From assembly GCA_023426625.1 (NCBI GenBank), contig JAFAAJ010000227.1:1-20946 (forward strand): a stretch of 20,946 nt of DNA, read 5' to 3'. Each line of letters starts with the position of its first letter. Position 1 is the stretch's first letter. Positions 20,645 to 20,946 of this stretch are shown one piece after another. Below the pieces are notes generated by a model. It had not been told where the DNA came from. It did not search any database and was given only the letters and a program-made list of their open reading frames with translations. The DNA is from Bacteroidota bacterium (GTDB lineage Bacteria; Bacteroidota; Bacteroidia; Flavobacteriales; Weeksellaceae). The position numbers and the translations under genes are program-made.

Positions 20645-20946
20645 AATATTTAATTGCTTTTTGTTTTAAAGGGTTGGTGTTCCATTCTTTCCACTCTCCG
20701 GTATAAGGATCATAACCGCATTTCAAGGGTTTCGAAATATCAAGCCCTTCTTTATTTTTATGTGATCTTTCCGTATAAGCCCTGCAATCTGTACAGATAT
20801 ATCGGAATTCACAATCTTTACAGACTTCTATTTGGTCTTTAGTGAGATTCCAATATTTTTTGAAGTCGTGATGATTTAAGGCTTCTTCTAGAGTCGTGTT
20901 TCGGATATTGCCAAAACTTTGAGACATTGAAGGGCAATTACAGATG
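20634..20946 (-). CDS. gwsS: grasp-with-spasm system SPASM-domain peptide maturase GwsS, C-terminal part (5' end outside window)
   Basis: The frame runs off the right edge; about 103 residues are visible. The first visible residues are CNCPSMSQSFGN. The C-terminal SPASM motif follows as CKDCEFRYICTDCRAY (C-x2-C-x5-C-x2-C), with one more Cys in KCGYDPYTGEW. SPASM domains bind auxiliary iron-sulfur clusters. The closing YDPYTGEWKEW segment is characteristic, as I recall, of the maturase paired with an ATP-grasp ligase in Bacteroidota grasp-with-spasm peptide systems. Together they would modify a leader-bearing precursor. The radical-SAM-like part, the ATP-grasp gene and the precursor would lie beyond the window edge. 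It overlaps the start of GLPGLI copy C by 11 bp. Confidence 0.85.
   Translation of the reverse strand, partial: ICNCPSMSQSFGNIRNTTLEEALNHHDFKKYWNLTKDQIEVCKDCEFRYICTDCRAYTERSHKNKEGLDISKPLKCGYDPYTGEWKEWNTNPLKQKAIKYYGI

Overview
The window looks like a Chryseobacterium/Elizabethkingia-type flavobacterium (Bacteroidota, Weeksellaceae-like). The evidence is AT-rich DNA, Bacteroidota TAnnTTTG promoter elements, a type IX secretion (T9SS) C-terminal sorting domain, GLPGLI-family proteins and a grasp-with-spasm SPASM maturase.

Left chromosomal part (1-4039): the 3' end of clpX, a T9SS-sorted secreted protein followed by a tiny signal-peptide/one-helix protein, a secreted TlpA-like thioredoxin, and a tRNA with anticodon CAT (Met) that has a good promoter.

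Integrated element (about 4026-11197, 7.16 kb): a 17-bp piece of the tRNA 3' end (4026-4042) is repeated exactly at 11181-11197. Between the copies lie a tyrosine recombinase next to one end, an excisionase-like HTH protein, a small unknown protein, a winged-helix protein that could be a replication initiator with five iteron-like repeats at its 3' end, a GRKxGSxNK protein like those found beside phage packaging genes, and cargo. The cargo is two secreted or membrane proteins, a DUF6150-like repeat protein and a 371-aa unknown. I see no relaxase, so a plasmid-like or phage-satellite-like element is more likely than a self-transmissible one. A roughly 190-nt segment (5606-5795) between divergent cargo genes has a promoter-like box, four nested stems and an intrinsic terminator, and is a good candidate for an undescribed structured RNA. 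The element separated the tRNA from its original terminator (the palindrome 11199-11230) and supplies one of its own (4045-4087).

Right chromosomal part (11199-20946, all minus strand): one locus for making and exporting a ribosomally synthesised modified peptide. In transcription order it has the C-terminus of the SPASM maturase GwsS (running off the window), a GLPGLI protein, a scrambled stretch with three kinds of gene remnant plus a frameshifted lipoprotein gene, two more GLPGLI proteins, a lipoprotein, a C39-like/VKOR/thioredoxin disulfide-forming membrane enzyme, a C39-peptidase ABC exporter, and its HlyD-type adaptor. The likely scheme is that GwsS and an ATP-grasp partner outside the window modify a leader peptide, the C39 ABC transporter cleaves and exports it with HlyD, and VKOR-Trx oxidises thiols in the envelope. 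The precursor peptide and the ATP-grasp gene are not visible here.
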